DNA of 64,000 bases, taken from NCBI RefSeq assembly GCF_000189635.1, contig NW_002476322.1, positions 558,001 to 622,000 of the forward strand. Reading direction: 5' to 3'. Shown piece after piece: positions 60,001 through 64,000 of this stretch; within the stretch, counting starts at the first letter, position 1, and every line of letters begins with the position of its first letter. The position numbers and the translations under genes were made by a program. Source of the stretch: Tetrahymena thermophila SB210 (taxonomy: Eukaryota; Ciliophora; Oligohymenophorea; Hymenostomatida; Tetrahymenidae). The notes beneath the pieces are model-generated. The model saw nothing but the letters and a program-made list of their open reading frames with translations. It did no database searches and was not told the DNA's origin.

Positions 60001-60356
60001 TTTTAATTTCAAATCTAAGCGCAAATAAATAAATAGATGACCAGATAAATTTGAAAAATTAAATACGTCAATAGAATTTCATATTTAATAATTAAAATCA
60101 AGCACCTTTAATATTAATAAGTTGCATGTGTTTGCTTATAATAATATTAATTGTTGAGCTGTATTAATTGGTCAGCCAAGAAATTAAAAATTTTGATAAT
60201 CATTTAATAAAATAAAAATTAGACTTTTACAAGATCTAAGAAAAATTAAAAAGAAGTAAAGTACAAACTAATATCTTTTTAAGTTCTATCTATAGGTTTA
60301 AAAGCACTAAGTAAATAGAAGAAGTTTATACTAAAATTAATTATAATTTGCCATAA
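57008..60356. other. Gene-poor 3.3 kb region
   Basis: Longest stretch in the window without a gene. It is A/T-rich with no convincing open frame. A patch near 59880-59950 is less A/T-rich and has two short hairpins, described separately. The last few hundred nt would be the promoter of the desaturase gene. Confidence 0.5.
59894..59945 (+). other. Less A/T-rich islet with two potential hairpins
   Basis: CAGCA/TGCTG around 59898-59908 can form a short stem. TCTACTT at 59920-59926 is perfectly complementary to AAGTAGA at 59934-59940 across a seven-nt loop, followed by ACA at about 59945. A two-hairpin plus ACA order recalls H/ACA RNA, but the stems are much shorter than in that class. A small non-coding RNA or a regulatory site are both possible. 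Confidence 0.25.
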
Positions 60357-61718
60357 ATGATTGAGTTCAACAAAGAATGTCTTATGGACATCCTTAAAAA
60401 TCAAGATTACCATTTTTATATGGTCATTCCTTTGATTTTCATAGGTCTCTACGCACTTTATATTAAAAAATTCAAATACTACAATCCTATTGAAAAGCAA
60501 GAATGGGATGATAGACGCTCTAACGTCAAGAGAGGTAACCCACCTCCAAGCTATCCTAATGGTTGGTTCAGAGTTTGTCACAAAAATGAACTCTAAATTG
60601 GTCAATCTAAGTTCTTCAAGCTTAATGGTCGTCACATCACTGTTTTCCGCGGTGAAGATGGTATCCCTTATGCTTTACATGCTTACTGCTCTCATATGGG
60701 TGCAAATCTCGGTATTGGAGGTAAAGTTAAATGGAACTCTTGTATTGAATGTCCTTTCCATGGATGGTCTTTCGACGGTAAATCAGGTAAATGTGTTAAC
60801 TCTGAACATTTAGATGAGAAGTAATGTACCCACCACACCTATCACGACATCAAGAAAATGACCAAGGGTTCTGACAACAGATACATTAAAACATGCGAAT
60901 CTGGTTCTCCTTCCTAAATCTAAAAATTCCATGTCCGTCAATAAAACAATTTAATTTATGTCTGGTTCCATGCTAAAAACGTCGACCCTTACTATGAACC
61001 TTTTGAAATTAATGAAATTCCTTATCTTGAAGATAGAGGTGAAACTGCCGACTATGTTAATTGCTAAATCCAAGAAATCCCTGAAAACGGAGCTGATTTC
61101 AAGCACTTTGAATACGTTCACTACGCTTGGATCGAAATACTTTTCCCATGGATTAAATTCAAGTGGGTTCCTAAGGATCGTAAACCAACTGATAAGGACT
61201 TCGATGAAGTAATGAGAACTCACCCCAACAAAAAGGTTCAAGCCTTTTCAAACAAGCTCTTCGACAAGTACACTAACGAATAAAATAAAACTCACATCAA
61301 TAACCTCGTCTTGGATGCCTATCTTGTCTTCTTTGATAAATTTGAATTCTACATCTAAACTGCAACAGTCTTCTAATTAGGTTCCGGTACTGTATTTTTA
61401 TTCTTGAAATTCCCCTTATGGGAAGCTGTTGTTGTCTAGAGTGTTACTCCTGTTGGAAAGTTCAATTAACTTGTTCACCACAAGATGTACACTTCCTGGT
61501 GGTTACCTTACTGGGTCTCTGCTTATCTCCTAGCTGGTTTTAGAAAGTAATTCATTTCTGACAAAATTGTCTGGAATAACAAAATTTTTGCTGACAAGCT
61601 TACATACAATCCTAAAGCTGTATTTGATGAGAGACTCCTCAACTGGAGAGAATGGTATTCTCAGTACTACGAAGGCTGCGATGAATTCGAAAAGAACCAA
61701 GAAGCTTTTGACTGGTGA
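60357..61718 (+). CDS. DES7: Rieske non-haem iron oxygenase, sterol C7(8)-desaturase-like
   Basis: Intronless, 453 residues, TGA at 61716-61718. A hydrophobic N-terminal anchor (about residues 20-37) precedes a Rieske [2Fe-2S] domain with Cys111-x-His113 and Cys132-x2-His135. The mononuclear iron site is Asn-Gly-Ala-Asp247-x2-His250-x4-His255, the usual Asp-x2-His-x4-His ligand arrangement. Length and order match the DAF-36/Neverland family of cholesterol 7-desaturases. In Tetrahymena the enzyme of this family (Des7) introduces the C7(8) double bond in exogenous sterols using an electron-transfer chain at the endoplasmic reticulum. The symbol rests on family recognition, not on a database match. 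Codon use is strikingly different from neighbours, with many C-ending codons such as AAC, TTC, GTC and CTC. This is typical of highly expressed Tetrahymena genes. Confidence 0.88.
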
Positions 61719-63376
61719 TTTAGATGTAGCATTAATCAATCGTTTGTTATATTTGACTTCACTGAATATTTAGTTTAAATATATAAATAAATATAATCCA
61801 TGCATTATTATAAAATATTTTTCAAATACAATCTATAAATAAAAAATAGATTTCTTTTTAAAGTAATAAAAATAAATTTCATAAATACATGTAATTAAAT
61901 ATTTAGTTAGTTAGTTAGCTAGTTAGAAATTTTTAATTTTTTCTTTTAATCAAAATTAAAATTGATGTCAATTTTGCATGCATGTGAATACTGTAAACCC
62001 ATTAAAAAATTCATTTACTTTATACTTTCACTAAATACCATAAAATATTAAGTAAATTTTATCTTAAATCTAATTAATTCTTAGTTTTCAAAATGTAAAA
62101 TAAAAAATATTAAAGCAATCCAAATTTTGATAAAAAAGAATATTTCTAGATAAAAAAGCATAAAAAGATTGCTTAATTATAATAGAGCAGATATACTAAA
62201 TAAAAATACTTAATAGTATATAATAAATACCCATTTTTAAATTTAAAAATAGTTTTTAACTCAAAAATATTTGATTATTTTATTCTACATATAACCTTAT
62301 TTATTAATCAATTAATTATTAATTTTATATAAGCAAATATATTTATTATTTTGTATCTTTATAGTAATATAGATCAATTTATTAATTAATTAAGCCTACT
62401 TACTTTAGTCTAATTGTTTGTCTCTACATTCAAAAAGTTAAATATGGATGATAATCTTCACTTTTATTTTCAAATCCAATTCTTAAAAGGAATTTTTTAA
62501 TTTTAGAATGTATAATTTATTAAATAAATCAATGCAAAACCATTAAACCAAAATAATTAGTTGAATCTCCTGCATTTTATAAAATTTATTCTCACTTTTA
62601 TACTTAAGACATTTCTGCTTATTACACACATTATTTTATTTTTTCAGCGATTTCCTAATAATAAAAATAAAAATAAACATTTTGCATGCTAAAATATTTA
62701 ATTTACATCACATTCTTAAGATAAATTATTCATTTCTTAATCTTTTTTTTAGTATTTACAACTTAAATATTATTTTAAATTTATACTACAACTTAATTAT
62801 GCTGTAATTTCTTTTTCTTTTATTTAATCTTCTCTCATTTAAGGATAAATTGATTAAAATAGTTAATTTATCATGTTATTTTCAATTATTTATTTCTATT
62901 TTATTTCATTTTGTTAGTCCGAAGTCATCGCTTTATAGAAATACTTGACTTTCTGCTAAAGTTTGAAAATGTTCGGCACACAGTTATCACACATTTTAAT
63001 TTTTTAACTAAATTAATTTGATGATAAAATTTAATTAAGAGTTTTTATAATAATAATATTTTAAATTTCTTGAAAATTCTAGATTTGTTTTGAAAATAGT
63101 AAATATTTTTGATAACAATACATACAATAGCTAATTTTAATGTAAATCATTTATGTATTTGACTTTTAAAAACTTAAATTATTTTTTTTTTACTTGTTTA
63201 ATAAATTTACTTACCAGTTGATGTCAGGAAACTCTTATCTTAAAAATTCAGTCTCAGATATTCTAAATAATTTGTTAAAATTTTAAATTAATTTCGCTAA
63301 TTAAACTATTTACAATCTTTTAAATAAATATCTAATTTATTGAATTTTACAATAAAGTATCTACAAAACTTTAGAA
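61719..63376. other. Intergenic, 1.7 kb
   Basis: A/T-rich, with a (TTAG)n microsatellite at 61903-61926 shortly after the desaturase stop. No gene seen. Confidence 0.5.
61903..61926. repeat. (TTAG)n microsatellite
   Basis: Four perfect TTAG units, an interruption (CTAG) and a final TTAG. It lies in the 3' flank of the desaturase gene. Confidence 0.8.
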
Positions 63377-64000
63377 ATGGACTAGTCAAAAGAATTTCCC
63401 ATCAATGTAGCTTATATGCATGGCAGTGATAGAGGGCATAGCTGTGGATATTGCAAAAATAAAACAGGTAAGCTTTAGTTAGTTTTTCTTGAATGATTCT
63501 TAAGATTTTGATTCATTTATTTAAAAAGGAAGCTTTACATATGGATTTGATACCACATAAATGAAACCTGAAGTTTATAAAAGCTTAATGGATTGCGGCT
63601 GGAGAAGATGTGGATCATATTTTTATAAACCAGATTTGTTTAAAAGTTGTTGCAAATCATACACAATTAGGATGAATGCTACTTAGTTTTAAATCAAAAA
63701 GTCATAGAAAAAAGTGATGAAAAAATGGAATAAGTTTATTTACTCAAAAAATCCTATATCTAGCGATACAAAGATGCAAGAAGAGAAAAAAAGCTAGCCA
63801 AAGGATTAAGAGAAAGATAATAAAATGAACAAAAGCTAGGAAAAAATACAAAAAATAGTAAATTATTCAGTTTAGGATGAGCAATAAGTGGAATTAAGAG
63901 AATAAATGATCAGCTTGGCTTAGGGTTGTGAAGTTTCAAAAAGTTTGATTATCAAAGAATTGAACAATCCTTAAATTCAAATTGCCCAAGTTTCATTTAT
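63377..64000 (+). CDS. ATE1: Arginyl-tRNA--protein transferase, 5' part (truncated by window end)
   Basis: Exon 1 is 63377-63467; exon 2 starts at 63539 and is still open at the window end. The N-terminal domain of ATE1 is clear. Cys23-Gly-Tyr-Cys26 is followed by Tyr-Gly-Phe, Met-Asp-Cys-Gly-Trp-Arg-Arg-Cys-Gly, Tyr-Lys-Pro and the Cys71-Cys72 pair before Tyr-Thr-Ile-Arg. These four cysteines are the conserved set reported to bind metal or an iron-sulfur cluster in eukaryotic ATE1. A Lys/Gln-rich linker of the usual kind follows; the C-terminal catalytic domain lies outside the window. The enzyme transfers Arg from Arg-tRNA to N-terminal Asp, Glu or oxidised Cys, marking proteins for the N-degron pathway. 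Confidence 0.9.

Noticed and set aside
60279..61739. Several overlapping frames on both strands within the Rieske gene
   Set aside because: All overlap one 453-codon frame with intact Rieske and iron-site motifs. Higher G+C simply removes stop codons from the other frames.

Overview
The window reads as macronuclear DNA of an oligohymenophorean ciliate, close to Tetrahymena. It is extremely A+T-rich and introns are short, GTAA...TAG-type and almost pure A/T. Every convincing reading frame uses TAA and TAG as glutamine and ends only at TGA (genetic code 6). Standard-code frames therefore cut each real gene into pieces; the gene models here were read by hand with TAA/TAG = Gln and spliced so that phases agree.

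Layout. 1.6-3.8 kb (+): 3' part of a leucine-rich-repeat gene, one 90-nt exon per repeat. 4.5-6.6 kb (+): actin-related protein 2 (8 exons). 8.7-14.6 and 16.1-22.8 kb (+): two tandem paralogous giant K+ channels with cyclic-nucleotide-binding-like domains. 23.9-26.4 kb (+): spinster-like MFS transporter. 27.0-29.8 kb (+): EGF-like / single-pass / RING-H2 protein. 31.1-33.9 kb (+): seven-transmembrane receptor fused to a phosphatidylinositol-phosphate kinase. 34.9-37.5 kb (+): RCC1-repeat protein (10 exons). 38.4-38.8 and 41.2-41.6 kb (-): two small two-transmembrane paralogues. 43.0-45.1 and 47.2-48.3 kb (+): two unrecognised intronless genes. 50.1-55.0 kb (-): a third member of the K+ channel family. 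56.6-57.0 kb (-): tRNA-Glu(CTC) and two identical tRNA-Asn(GTT). 60.4-61.7 kb (+): Rieske sterol C7-desaturase-like oxygenase. 63.4 kb to the end (+): 5' part of arginyl-tRNA-protein transferase (ATE1).

The genes are independent eukaryotic units, not operons. The theme that stands out is membrane sensing and signalling: three channels, one receptor-kinase and one membrane RING protein. The most interesting observation is that all three channels share two features beyond the channel and CNBD. One is a C-x2-C-x4-H-x4-C zinc-knuckle-like motif just after the CNBD. The other is a short conserved motif near the extreme C-terminus, 500-1000 low-complexity residues further on. Together they suggest a ciliate-specific channel architecture with an unexplained cytoplasmic module. 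The receptor-PIP-kinase fusion is the other notable architecture. I see no transposon, CRISPR array, telomere or chromosome-breakage sequence.
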